DNA of 45,460 nucleotides from Caldilineaceae bacterium (GTDB lineage Bacteria; Chloroflexota; Anaerolineae; Caldilineales; Caldilineaceae). This document shows positions 32,221 to 39,850 of this stretch, in pieces. The notes below the pieces were generated by a model. That model did not search any database. It was given only the letters and a program-made list of their open reading frames with translations, and was not told the origin of the DNA. Each line of letters opens with the position of its first letter. Position 1 is the first letter of the stretch. The stretch lies in NCBI GenBank assembly GCA_023384455.1, contig JAHDWH010000019.1:1-45460 (forward strand), written 5' to 3'. Both the position numbers and the translations under genes were made by a program.

Positions 32221-32846
32221 CGGAGAATGCCCATCTCCCGCGCCACATCCAGCACAGAAGGGCGAGGGGTCTCCTCGCCGGGGAATAGCCATTGCGGACG
32301 CAGATAGAAGCCTTTGAGCAGCCGGGAATGATAGACTCCCCGTTCGGCAGGGATGGGCAAAAATTCACCTTCGGCCTGGCCGAAGAAGTGAATCGTCTCG
32401 TAGATGGGGTCGATGAGCCAATATTCCCCCACCCCATAGCGTCCGTAGTTGATGCGCTTTTCCACTTCGTCGTATTGGCGGCTGCTGGGGGAGATGATCT
32501 CCACGGCCAGATCAGGTGGGCCAGGGAAGTAGACCTCTTCGGCCAAATACAGCCGGGCGGCCCGGATGAATGAGATGTCGGGTTGAAAGGCATTTTCTGC
32601 GGACAGGCGAAACGCGGCGTTCGACCCAAGCACCTCTCCTAACTGACGACTGTCAACAAACATTCGCAGAAGCGTATGGACAAAACTCTGCACTGTTTCG
32701 TGGCGGTAGGATGCGGGAGAAGCCATCACAAAGACTCCTTCAATGAGATCGGATTTATGTGCGCTCAACGGAAAGTCGATATACTCATCAGCACTCATAC
32801 GCGCCTTACCCGGCGTTTCAAATAGTGTACGCACTGCAATTGCCAT
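32217..32846 (-). CDS. Uma2 family (DUF820) endonuclease-like protein
   Basis: A 209-residue Uma2 protein: MSADEYIDFPLS and DLIEGVFVMASPAS near the start, FQPDISFI (catalytic Asp region), DLAVEIISPSSRQYD (Glu strand), RYGVGEYWLIDP and a C-terminal LPRPSVLD-type tail. AAGGAGG six bases upstream of ATG 32846 is an ideal ribosome site. Its stop overlaps the elp3 start (ATGA), so elp3 is translationally coupled to it. The divergent methyltransferase starts only 21 bases away. Family function unknown. Confidence 0.93.
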   Translation of the reverse strand: MAIAVRTLFETPGKARMSADEYIDFPLSAHKSDLIEGVFVMASPASYRHETVQSFVHTLLRMFVDSRQLGEVLGSNAAFRLSAENAFQPDISFIRAARLYLAEEVYFPGPPDLAVEIISPSSRQYDEVEKRINYGRYGVGEYWLIDPIYETIHFFGQAEGEFLPIPAERGVYHSRLLKGFYLRPQWLFPGEETPRPSVLDVAREMGILR

Positions 32847-32867
32847 TGAAAGCCTCCTTATCTTCCT

Positions 32868-33629
32868 ATGCGTGAATCGGTCCGCCAGCGGCTGCTCGAA
32901 GTGAATCGGCACTTTTACGCCCAGATAGCGCAACCCTTCGACGCAACCCGGCAACAGGCGACGCCGGGGCTGGCTGCTATTTTACCCTATTTTCGGGGGG
33001 CGGGGAAAGAGCCGCTGACTCTTTTGGATGTGGGCTGCGGCAACGGACGCTTTGCCCGTCTGCTGGACGATGCGGGTATTGTCTGCGACTATACGGGCGT
33101 GGATGGCAGCGCAGATTTGCTCGCCCTGGCCGCAGCCGCCACAGGGGAGCTGGCAGACGTGCAGTGCCGTTTTGTCCAGGCCGATCTCGCCGACCCCCGC
33201 TGGTCGGAGCGCCTGGGCGCTGGCCCTTTTGACCGCCTGCTCTGCACCGCCACCCTCCAGCACCTGCCCGGCTACGATCTGCGTCTGGCGGTGGTGCGGG
33301 AGTTTGCCCGACTTTGTACTGGGACAATTATCCTCTCCTTTTGGCAATTTTTGACCAGTGAACGGTTTCGTGTCCGGCTGATCGACTGGTCCAGCGTAGG
33401 GCTGTTGGCTTCAGAAGTGGAAGCAGGCGACGCTCTTTTGCCCTGGAAACAGGGGGTGCAGGCCACCCGCTATGTGCATCAGGTGGACGAGGATGAGTTG
33501 CGCCGTCTGGCCGTGGATGCCGGTCTGGACCTTTTGCATACCTTTCGTGCCGATGGCAAAGAGGGCGATCTGAATCTGTACGCGGTGCTGCAACCACCCA
33601 ACTACACAGCCACCCAGCCAAGCGGTTGA
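32868..33629 (+). CDS. Trm9/ABH8-like SAM-dependent methyltransferase
   Basis: A 253-residue class I methyltransferase. SAM motif I is LLDVGCGNGRF (about 52-62), then YTGVDGS (motif II) and CRFVQADLAD, with LLCTATLQHLPG as post-motif. The N-terminal RHFYAQIAQPFDATR closely follows the 'YDxIAxxFxxTR' opening of eukaryotic Trm9 and the ABH8 methyltransferase domain. The C-terminal RYVHQVDEDELRRLAVDAGL...DLNLYAVL follows their 'RYYHxxxxxEL...NxYV' end. Trm9 methylates cm5U to mcm5U in tRNA, so a partner role with Elp3 next door is plausible. No Trm112 is visible. The ATG at 32868 has no clear ribosome site. Confidence 0.85.
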   Translation: MRESVRQRLLEVNRHFYAQIAQPFDATRQQATPGLAAILPYFRGAGKEPLTLLDVGCGNGRFARLLDDAGIVCDYTGVDGSADLLALAAAATGELADVQCRFVQADLADPRWSERLGAGPFDRLLCTATLQHLPGYDLRLAVVREFARLCTGTIILSFWQFLTSERFRVRLIDWSSVGLLASEVEAGDALLPWKQGVQATRYVHQVDEDELRRLAVDAGLDLLHTFRADGKEGDLNLYAVLQPPNYTATQPSG

Positions 33630-33670
33630 ATAACTTCATTCACATTCGGTAGACCGCAATCCCGTCGGGC

Positions 33671-33808
33671 TAAGTAAGCGTCAAGAAATAACGTAGGGGT
33701 TTCGCAGATAGGATTCCGGGAATCGGCCACAACATCTTTCGGCTTTCCCCCTATCGTCTGGCCGATTCCCGGAATCATACCCGCGACTTATTTCTTGACA
33801 GTTACTTA
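33671..33808. repeat. Nested hairpin element 1 (GTCAAGAAATAA arms)
   Basis: The outer arms 33671-33692 and 33786-33808 (TAAGTAA..GTCAAGAAATAA) are complementary with a few mismatches. Inside is a perfect 18-bp hairpin (GATTCCGGGAATCGGCCA at 33712-33729, complement at 33759-33776) related to 9608-9660. Total 138 bp. Confidence 0.8.
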
Positions 33809-33814
33809 GGACTC

Positions 33815-33922
33815 GTCAAGAAATAAGTTCCATCCGGTGCGTCGCACTGTCCACGAAATGACTCTGGTCCGCAACCTCATCTGGACAGTGCGACGCACCA
33901 AAACGGAAAGTTATTCTTTGAC
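33815..33922. repeat. Nested hairpin element 2 (GTCAAGAAATAA arms)
   Basis: The outer GTCAAGAAATAAGTTCC (33815-33831) pairs loosely with 33905-33922. Inside is a perfect 18-bp hairpin GGTGCGTCGCACTGTCCA (33836-33853, complement at 33882-33899). The outer arms are the same as element 1, but the inner hairpin is of the GGTGCGNCGCAC family instead. Total 108 bp. Confidence 0.78.
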
Positions 33923-33940
33923 AAGCCCTTATAGTGAGAC

Positions 33941-34043
33941 GTACCTGTTCAGCCACCCCACCCTACCCTTCCCCATTCTAGGGAGGGAACCGGCTCGACT
34001 CCTCCCCCACTGTGGGGGAGGTTGGGTGGGGGTGAGCAGTTAC
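33941..34043 (-). mobile_element. 103-bp MITE, copy 2, with 8-bp target duplication
   Basis: Same element as 11450-11552 and 37296-37398 in reverse orientation, exactly 103 bp, starting GTACCTGTTCAG and ending GCTGTAACT on its complementary end. It is flanked by perfect 8-bp direct repeats AGTGAGAC (33933-33940 and 34044-34051). Central palindromic CTCCCCCACTGTGGGGGAGG. No coding capacity. Confidence 0.9.
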
Positions 34044-34099
34044 AGTGAGACTCTGGACCGGCGACTGCGGACTACTGACACTCACAACTGGTACACCCA

Positions 34100-35281
34100 A
34101 TGCAACCTATAGATAAGCGCACGGAAGAAATTCAGGCTGAATTTGCCAAAGTGTTTGATGGCAGCCCCACCCACGTCGCGATTGCGCCGGGTCGGGTGAA
34201 TCTTATCGGCGAACATACGGATTACAACGACGGCTTTGTCTTGCCCGTGGCCCTGGACAGGGATGTGCGGGTGATCTTCCGCCCGCGCAACGACCGGCGG
34301 GTGCGTCTCTATGCGCTGGAGTTTGACACCTGGGCCGACTTTGACCTGGACGCACTGGCCTTTGATGAGGAGGTCTTCTGGGCCAACTATACGATGGGTG
34401 TTGCCTGGGCGCTGGAGGAAGCGGGCGTCAAGCTGCGCGGACTGGAAGGGGTCGTCAGCGGCAACATCCCCCGGGGCAGCGGGTTGAGCAGCTCGGCAGG
34501 GCTGGAGATTTCCAATGCCCTGGCTTTGCTGGCCGCCGCGGGCAAGAGCGAAGCCCTGACCGGGCCACAGATTGCCCAGGCCGCCCAGCGCGCCGAGAAC
34601 CATTTCGTGGGCGTCAACTGTGGCATTATGGACCAGTTCATCAGCACACTGGGCGAGGAAGGCTACGCACTGCTTATCGACTGCCGCTCTCTGGACTACC
34701 AGCGGGTGCCTTTTCCTGACGGCGCATCTCTGGTGATTGGCAATACAAAGGCCAGCCGCTCTCTGGCCAACAGCGCCTACAACGAGCGCCGGGCCCAGTG
34801 CGAGGAGGGCGTGGCCCGGTTGCAGAGCGCCTTGCCCGAGATTACAGCCCTGCGTGATGTAACCAGCGCCCAATTGGAGGCGCACAAAGGGCTGCTATCG
34901 CCAATTGTCTATCGGCGTTGTCGCCATGTGGTGGGCGAGAATGAGCGGGTGATGGGGACGGTGGCCGCGCTGGCCGCGGGCGATCTGGAAGAGGTGGGGC
35001 GGCTGATGAACGCCAGCCACGAGAGTCTGCGCGATGACTACGAAGTGAGCAGCGAGGCGTTGGATGCAATGGTGGCGGCCATGCGCAGCGCGCTTGGCTG
35101 TCTGGGCGCGCGGCTGACCGGCGCTGGCTTTGGCGGCTGCGCGGTGGCTCTGGTGCGCAAGGGCCAGGAGCGGGCCGTGCGCGATGCAATTTTTGAAAAC
35201 TATTCCAAATCGATGAATATCTGGCCGGAGGTCTATACCTCCCCGGCCAGTGCGGGGGCCCGGCTCTTTTCGCTGGAGTGA
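34100..35281 (+). CDS. galK: Galactokinase
   Basis: A 393-residue GHMP-family sugar kinase that phosphorylates galactose to galactose-1-phosphate in the Leloir pathway. The galactokinase signature [15 protein letters not shown] lies at about residues 32-46, the ATP-binding GHMP loop is [11 protein letters not shown], the catalytic-base Asp is in [10 protein letters not shown], and motif 3 is [11 protein letters not shown]. Full length for the family. The ATG at 34100 lacks a clear ribosome site, and the gene sits 56 bases after a mobile element, which could have changed its expression. No galT or galE is in the window. It has its own terminator. Confidence 0.96.
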   Translation: MQPIDKRTEEIQAEFAKVFDGSPTHVAIAPGRVNLIGEHTDYNDGFVLPVALDRDVRVIFRPRNDRRVRLYALEFDTWADFDLDALAFDEEVFWANYTMGVAWALEEAGVKLRGLEGVVSGNIPRGSGLSSSAGLEISNALALLAAAGKSEALTGPQIAQAAQRAENHFVGVNCGIMDQFISTLGEEGYALLIDCRSLDYQRVPFPDGASLVIGNTKASRSLANSAYNERRAQCEEGVARLQSALPEITALRDVTSAQLEAHKGLLSPIVYRRCRHVVGENERVMGTVAALAAGDLEEVGRLMNASHESLRDDYEVSSEALDAMVAAMRSALGCLGARLTGAGFGGCAVALVRKGQERAVRDAIFENYSKSMNIWPEVYTSPASAGARLFSLE

Positions 35282-35287
35282 TTTTTG

Positions 35288-35312
35288 CAGGTCGGACTGT
35301 CAGTCCGACTTA
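35288..35312. repeat. GTCGGACT palindromic repeat
   Basis: CAGGTCGGACTGTCAGTCCGACTTAC: 8-bp arms (35291-35298, 35302-35309) around three bases, followed by TTAC. Nearly the same sequence lies at 43118-43140, and a related palindrome forms both window ends. Confidence 0.75.
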
Positions 35313-35330
35313 CAGACTGATCGCATAGGC

Positions 35331-35361
35331 AAAGGACTGGCCCAAAGGCCAGTCCTTTTAT
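35331..35361 (+). terminator. Rho-independent terminator after galK
   Basis: Perfect 12-bp arms (AAAGGACTGGCC, 35331-35342 and 35347-35358), four-base loop, then TTTTAT. Confidence 0.9.
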
Positions 35362-35423
35362 GATTGGGCAGGCGTAGACTGATCTGTGGATCGTGTCATT
35401 TTGACAACCTTTGCGAGGACTCT

Positions 35424-37274
35424 ATGACTCCCGAAATGCTCTTTGTGTTTTCTGTGCTTGGCGTGACAATTCTCCTCTTTCTCTCGGACAAACTACGGCT
35501 GGACCTGGTGGCAATGCTGGCTCTGCTGACCCTTCTGCTCTCTGGTATCATCACAACCGACGAGGCCCTGGCTGGCTTTTCTGATCCGATTGTGTTGATC
35601 ATTGCCGGCCTCTTTGTGGTGGGTGGCGCGCTCTATCAGACCGGCGTGGCGGGATTGGTAGGGCGCTGGCTCTATCGGGCCGCGGGGGGGAATGTGACCC
35701 GGCTGATGATTCTTACTGTGCTGGCGGTGGGCCTGCTTTCCGGCTTTCTGAGTTCCACAGGCGCAACGGCCGTTCTGCTGCCCGTCGTGGTGATGCTGGC
35801 CCGGGACGCCCACACCAGCCCTTCCAAACTGTTGATGCCCCTGGCCTTTGGCGCGCTGGCGGGTGGCCTGCTCACCCTCATCGGCACACCCCCCAATATC
35901 GTCGTCAGCAATGTGCTGCGCGCCCAGGGGCTTGCGCCCTTTGGATTCTTCACCTTCACACCGGTTGGTCTGGCTGTTCTGGGGCTGCTTATCGGCTTTA
36001 TGCTGTTGATCGGGCGGGTGTTGCTGCCGGATCGCCAGCCCGACGGGGAGGAGAGCTATGGGGTGCTGAATGACCTGGCCGTGGACAGCGACGAGATGGC
36101 CGCTGCCTATGACCTGGGGGAAAGTCTTTTCCGGCTGCGGGTGCGGCGCAATTCGCCGATGGTTGGGTATTGTCTGGAAGAGACAAGCCTGGGCGCCAAC
36201 TATCATGTGCAGGTGCTGGAGATACAGTCCTGGCTCGATGACCTGCGACAGATCCAGCCACCCTGCCCCGCCCACGATCGCTACCGCATCCAGGCCCACG
36301 ATGTGCTGCATGTGCAGGGCCGGGCCGCGGATGTGATGCGTCTGGCACGGGAGCAGGAATTGGGGGTGCGCCCAGCCGAGGAGGAGCCGGGACGCCCGGT
36401 CTCGGCGGAGCTGGGATTGGCGGAGATTATGCCCACGCCTGGCTCTCAACTGTTGGGGCAGACTTTGCAGGAGCTCCGTTTCCGCTCGGTCTATGGGGTC
36501 AGTGTGCTGGGCATCAAACGGATGGGGAAGGCTCTCAGCGGAGACCCGGCTACCGTAAAACTGGAGTTCGGCGATACCCTTTTGGTCACTGGTGTCTGGG
36601 CTGATATTATTCGGCTGCAAAAGGAGCGGCGCAATCTGGTGGTCATCGGTCAGCCCAAAGAGATGGCGGATGCCCTGCTGGATACATCCAAGGCCCCCCT
36701 GGCCGGATTGATTCTGGCGGGAATGCTGGTGTTGATGGCTTTTGGCCTGCTGCCTACGGTGACAGCGGTGCTGCTGGCCGCGGTGGGAATGGTTCTGTGC
36801 GGCTGTCTGCGCCCCCAGGAGGTCTATCGCACGATCAGCTGGGAGAGTCTGGTGCTGATCGCCGGGATGCTGCCCATGTCCACCGCGCTGCAAAAGGTGG
36901 GGGGTGTGGAGTTTATTGCCGACGGTCTGATTTCTGTGGTGGGCCAGATGGGGCCCCTGGCCGTGCTGGCCGGGGTTTTTGTGATCACCAGCCTGTTCAG
37001 CCAGTTCATCTCGAATACGGCTACGACTGTTTTGGTTGCGCCGATTGCCTACACCGCGGCCCTGCGTATGGGGGTTGCGCCCCAGGCTTTTCTGATGGCC
37101 GTGGCTGTGGCTGCATCCAGCGCTTTTGCCACCCCCATCGCCTCTCCGGTCAATACGCTTGTGCTGGCTCCCGGCGGCTACCGTTTCTTCGATTTTGTAA
37201 AGATTGGTGTGCCTCTGGTGCTTCTGACGTTGGGGTTGAGCGTGGCGCTCTTGCCCCTGCTCTTTCCCTTCTGA
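35424..37274 (+). CDS. SLC13/DASS-type permease with two RCK_C (TrkA-C) domains
   Basis: A 616-residue inner-membrane transporter. Five or six helices come first, with the signature IGTPPNIVVSN. A cytoplasmic insert of about 200 residues contains two TrkA-C/RCK_C domains (FRLRVRRNSPMVG... and EIMPTPGSQLLGQTLQELRF...GDTLLVTG), followed by six further helices with the second signature SNTATTVLVAPIA. The family moves anions (dicarboxylates, sulfate or related). The ATG at 35424 (MTPEMLFVFSVLGV) has GAGG upstream; earlier in-frame codons give an atypical Cys-rich start. Probably monocistronic. The substrate is not predictable from the sequence alone. Confidence 0.94.
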   Translation: MTPEMLFVFSVLGVTILLFLSDKLRLDLVAMLALLTLLLSGIITTDEALAGFSDPIVLIIAGLFVVGGALYQTGVAGLVGRWLYRAAGGNVTRLMILTVLAVGLLSGFLSSTGATAVLLPVVVMLARDAHTSPSKLLMPLAFGALAGGLLTLIGTPPNIVVSNVLRAQGLAPFGFFTFTPVGLAVLGLLIGFMLLIGRVLLPDRQPDGEESYGVLNDLAVDSDEMAAAYDLGESLFRLRVRRNSPMVGYCLEETSLGANYHVQVLEIQSWLDDLRQIQPPCPAHDRYRIQAHDVLHVQGRAADVMRLAREQELGVRPAEEEPGRPVSAELGLAEIMPTPGSQLLGQTLQELRFRSVYGVSVLGIKRMGKALSGDPATVKLEFGDTLLVTGVWADIIRLQKERRNLVVIGQPKEMADALLDTSKAPLAGLILAGMLVLMAFGLLPTVTAVLLAAVGMVLCGCLRPQEVYRTISWESLVLIAGMLPMSTALQKVGGVEFIADGLISVVGQMGPLAVLAGVFVITSLFSQFISNTATTVLVAPIAYTAALRMGVAPQAFLMAVAVAASSAFATPIASPVNTLVLAPGGYRFFDFVKIGVPLVLLTLGLSVALLPLLFPF

Positions 37275-37295
37275 TGCGGTCGACTACCTCTCTCC

Positions 37296-37398
37296 ATAAC
37301 TGCTCACCCCTACCCAATCTCCCCCACTGTAGGGGAGGAGTCGATCCAGTTCCCTCCCTAGAATGGGGAGGGGTAGGGTGGGGTAGCTGAACAAGTAT
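37296..37398 (+). mobile_element. 103-bp MITE, copy 3, with perfect 8-bp target duplication
   Basis: Exactly 103 bp, beginning ATAACTGCTCAC and ending GAACAAGTAT. Flanked by perfect direct repeats CTCTCTCC (37288-37295 and 37399-37406). The interior has CTCCCCCACTGTAGGGGAGG and the C-rich/G-rich halves seen in the other copies. It lies 22 bases after the permease stop. Confidence 0.92.
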
Positions 37399-37493
37399 CT
37401 CTCTCCTTTGCCACAGATGGCCCCGCATCCGCTACAATAGAGCCATCGAATACATCTGTTGAATCTACACGCGTTCTGGGAAAGGAGCGAGAG

Positions 37494-38708
37494 ATGACCG
37501 TACTCTCCAACTATCGCCAGTTTGACGGTCTGCACTGGGAGACCGGCACTGTCCGCAACTATTTTGACTACCGGGGCGTGAAGACCCCCCACACAGGCCA
37601 GCCCTATTCCGAAGCTCTGCTGATGGGGGTCAGCGGCGGCGCGGTGATGGGCTATTTCGTCTTTGCCTACAAAGGCTACGCTCCCCAGGTGCGTATCCTG
37701 ACCCGCAATACCTTCGACCCTTTCGAAACAATGCTGCAACGGCTGGGTGTGGTGCAAGAGCGACAACAGACCGCCAATCCGGCGAAGGGAGTGAAGAATC
37801 TGCTGGAAGCACTGGCGAACGGCACGCCCGCGCTGGTCTGGGTGGATATGTTTGGTCTGCCCTACGCGCACCAGAATCGGGACGAGGGCATCTGGCATAT
37901 GTATCCTGTGCTGGTCTATGGCTACGACGAAGCAGCGGATCGGGTCTATTTGGCGGATCGGGCCAGAGTAGGGTTGACAATGACCACTGGGCAGCTGGCT
38001 GAACTGCGGGGGCGGGTGAAGAGTGTGAAGCATCGGGTGTTGACAATGGACTTGCCCGATCCGGAGAAATTGCCGAGCGCGGTGCAGGCGGGGATTGAGG
38101 ATTGCATCAAACTGTATACTGAGAAGCCACCCAAGGGCGCGCGCCACAACTTTGGCCTGGCAGCCTATCAGAAGTGGGCGGAGATGTTGACCAGCCCCAA
38201 GAAGAAAGGCAGTTGGGCCAAAGAGTTTCCCCCCGGTTCTGCGCTCTATGCCGGGCTGACCAGCGCTTTCTGGGATATCAACATTTTTGGCAAAGAGGGG
38301 CAGGCCGAACGCAATCTCTACGCAGATTTTCTGGATGAGGCCAGCCGGATTCTGGAGAGACCGGCGCTGGTCAGCGTGGCCCGCCAATTCCGAACCAGCG
38401 CGACCGCCTGGGACGATCTGAGCCGGGCGCTTTTGCCCGACTGGTCTCGGCCCCTGGCCGAAACCCGCGAACTGATGCTGCGTCAGCATCGGCTCTTTCT
38501 GGACAGAGGCGCGGCCAGCCTGGATGAACGGCAAGCCCTGGGGGATCAACTCAACCTGATCCGCAAGCAGATGGCGGCAGATTTTCCGCTGAACGAAGCC
38601 GAGGTAACCCGTCTGCACGCGGGGATTGCCGAGCAGGTGTTACGCATTCACGACATCGAAGCCGCGGCCGTGGCCGCGCTGGGGGATGCAATGGCCCAGG
38701 GAAGTTAG
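37494..38708 (+). CDS. BtrH N-terminal domain / DUF4872-like protein
   Basis: A 404-residue protein. The N-terminal ~175 residues match the BtrH_N pattern (a papain/transglutaminase-like fold used for acyl transfer in butirosin synthesis): DGLHWETGTVRNYFDYRG, ALLMGVSGGAVMGYF and GIWHMYPVLVYGYDE with His135. In typical members the opening reads 'HC' with a catalytic Cys; here residue 15 is Trp (HWET). The rest is a helical DUF4872-like domain. GGAAAGGAG upstream fixes the ATG at 37494. A weak promoter (TTGCCA, 19-base spacer, TACAAT at 37433-37438) precedes it. Function unknown; it may be a catalytically inactive member. Confidence 0.82.
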   Translation: MTVLSNYRQFDGLHWETGTVRNYFDYRGVKTPHTGQPYSEALLMGVSGGAVMGYFVFAYKGYAPQVRILTRNTFDPFETMLQRLGVVQERQQTANPAKGVKNLLEALANGTPALVWVDMFGLPYAHQNRDEGIWHMYPVLVYGYDEAADRVYLADRARVGLTMTTGQLAELRGRVKSVKHRVLTMDLPDPEKLPSAVQAGIEDCIKLYTEKPPKGARHNFGLAAYQKWAEMLTSPKKKGSWAKEFPPGSALYAGLTSAFWDINIFGKEGQAERNLYADFLDEASRILERPALVSVARQFRTSATAWDDLSRALLPDWSRPLAETRELMLRQHRLFLDRGAASLDERQALGDQLNLIRKQMAADFPLNEAEVTRLHAGIAEQVLRIHDIEAAAVAALGDAMAQGS

Positions 38709-39742
38709 CGGGTATTTTTCATCATCGGGTCCAGCGCGTCGCGCAGACCGTCGCCGATGAGGTAGAGGGCGAGGACGGTAAGGGTGATGAGCAGACCGGG
38801 GGCCACCAGCAGGTGCAGGGCCACGTAGCTGCCTGTCACCGGATCGCGCAGAAAGAGGAAATTGTTGGCCCGGTTGAGCATACTGCCCCAGGTGGCCGTG
38901 GGCGGCTGCACGCCCAATCCCAAAAAACTGAGAGCCGACTCTACCAGAATCAATCCGCCAATATCGATGGCCGCGTTGACGATAATGATGGGCAGGGAGT
39001 TGGGGATGACGTGCTGGAGCATTATCCGCACTCTGGTCGCGCCGATGGAGCGGGCCGCCAGCACAAAGTCCAACTCACGCACTTTGAAGACATTGCCCCG
39101 GATCAGCCGGGCCGTGCCAAACCAGCCGAGCAGACCCAGATAGAGCGTCAATGTCAATGGGTTGGGTTTGAAAATGGCCGTGACGATAATTAGCAGATAG
39201 ATGCCGGGGATGGAGACGATTGTATTGATAAACCAGATGATGACATCATCTACAATGCCGCCGGAGAAACCGGCGATTGTGCCCACGCTCACGCCGATGA
39301 GGAGGGTAATCGCGGCGGCGATAAAGGCAATGCCCAGGCTCACCCGCCCGCCATAGAGCAGGCGGACCAACTGATCCCGCCCCAACTGGTCCGTCCCCAT
39401 CCAGTGGGGCACGCCGTCGGATTTGCCCAGCATTGTGGGCGCGGTGATGGGATCGCTGCCTGTGCGCCACTGGATATAGGGACCCACATAGGGCGGTGCA
39501 AAGGCATTCTGCGGGTTGGTGTTGTTGGGGCCGATACCAATCGCTCCTTCAAAGATCGGGGCCAGAATCGCCAGAACCGCCATCAACAGAATAAACCCGA
39601 TGGAGATAAGGGTGAGTTTGTCCCGGCGGATGCTTTGCCCGGCCATTCCCCAAAAGGTCTGGGGCTTGCGCTGCAACTGCGGGTTTGCTGCCAGGGCTGC
39701 TGCCAGTTCCGCGCTGTCCAGCTGTGCCTGATTAAGTGCCAT
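38705..39742 (-). CDS. Peptide ABC transporter permease (OppC/DppC type), second system
   Basis: A 345-residue permease. The cytoplasmic N-terminus has FWGMAGQSIRRDKLTLISIGFILLM (TM1), a periplasmic segment, then HWMGTDQLGRDQLVRLLYGGRVSLG and the coupling loop LDFVLAARSIGATRVRIMLQHVIPN, ending GDGLRDALDPMMKN. GGAG seven bases upstream fixes the ATG at 39742. It is the last gene of the SBP-permease-permease set; its stop overlaps that of the convergent BtrH-like gene by four bases. It differs clearly from the first system's OppC (no long insert). Confidence 0.95.
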   Translation of the reverse strand: MALNQAQLDSAELAAALAANPQLQRKPQTFWGMAGQSIRRDKLTLISIGFILLMAVLAILAPIFEGAIGIGPNNTNPQNAFAPPYVGPYIQWRTGSDPITAPTMLGKSDGVPHWMGTDQLGRDQLVRLLYGGRVSLGIAFIAAAITLLIGVSVGTIAGFSGGIVDDVIIWFINTIVSIPGIYLLIIVTAIFKPNPLTLTLYLGLLGWFGTARLIRGNVFKVRELDFVLAARSIGATRVRIMLQHVIPNSLPIIIVNAAIDIGGLILVESALSFLGLGVQPPTATWGSMLNRANNFLFLRDPVTGSYVALHLLVAPGLLITLTVLALYLIGDGLRDALDPMMKNTR

Positions 39743-39773
39743 CTACCTGCTCCATCTTCCTGCAAAATAATTT

Positions 39774-39829
39774 TTTGTAAACACGGATAGAAATTGAAAT
39801 CGGTGTTCTCTTTTATCCGTGTTTACAAA
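39774..39829. repeat. TTTGTAAACACGGATA palindrome
   Basis: Perfect 16-bp arms (39774-39789, 39814-39829) around 24 bases, between the two permease genes. It belongs to the family seen as two inverted copies at 5148 and 6011. Confidence 0.8.
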
Positions 39830-39850
39830 GCTTTCTTTGGTTTTGCCAAG

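Larger units (their letters stand above)
33630..34099. other. 470-base repeat-packed intergenic region
   Basis: No gene is visible. It holds two nested hairpins sharing GTCAAGAAATAA outer arms (33671-33808 and 33815-33922) and directly after them the 103-bp mobile element copy 2 (33941-34043). No recognisable promoter for galK was found; the ATG at 34100 follows the element closely. Confidence 0.8.

Noticed and set aside
33671-33808. Nested hairpin as a terminator for the methyltransferase gene
   Set aside because: The structure is far too long (138 bp), has no T-run after the stem and shares its arms with the neighbouring element, so a repeat is the better reading.
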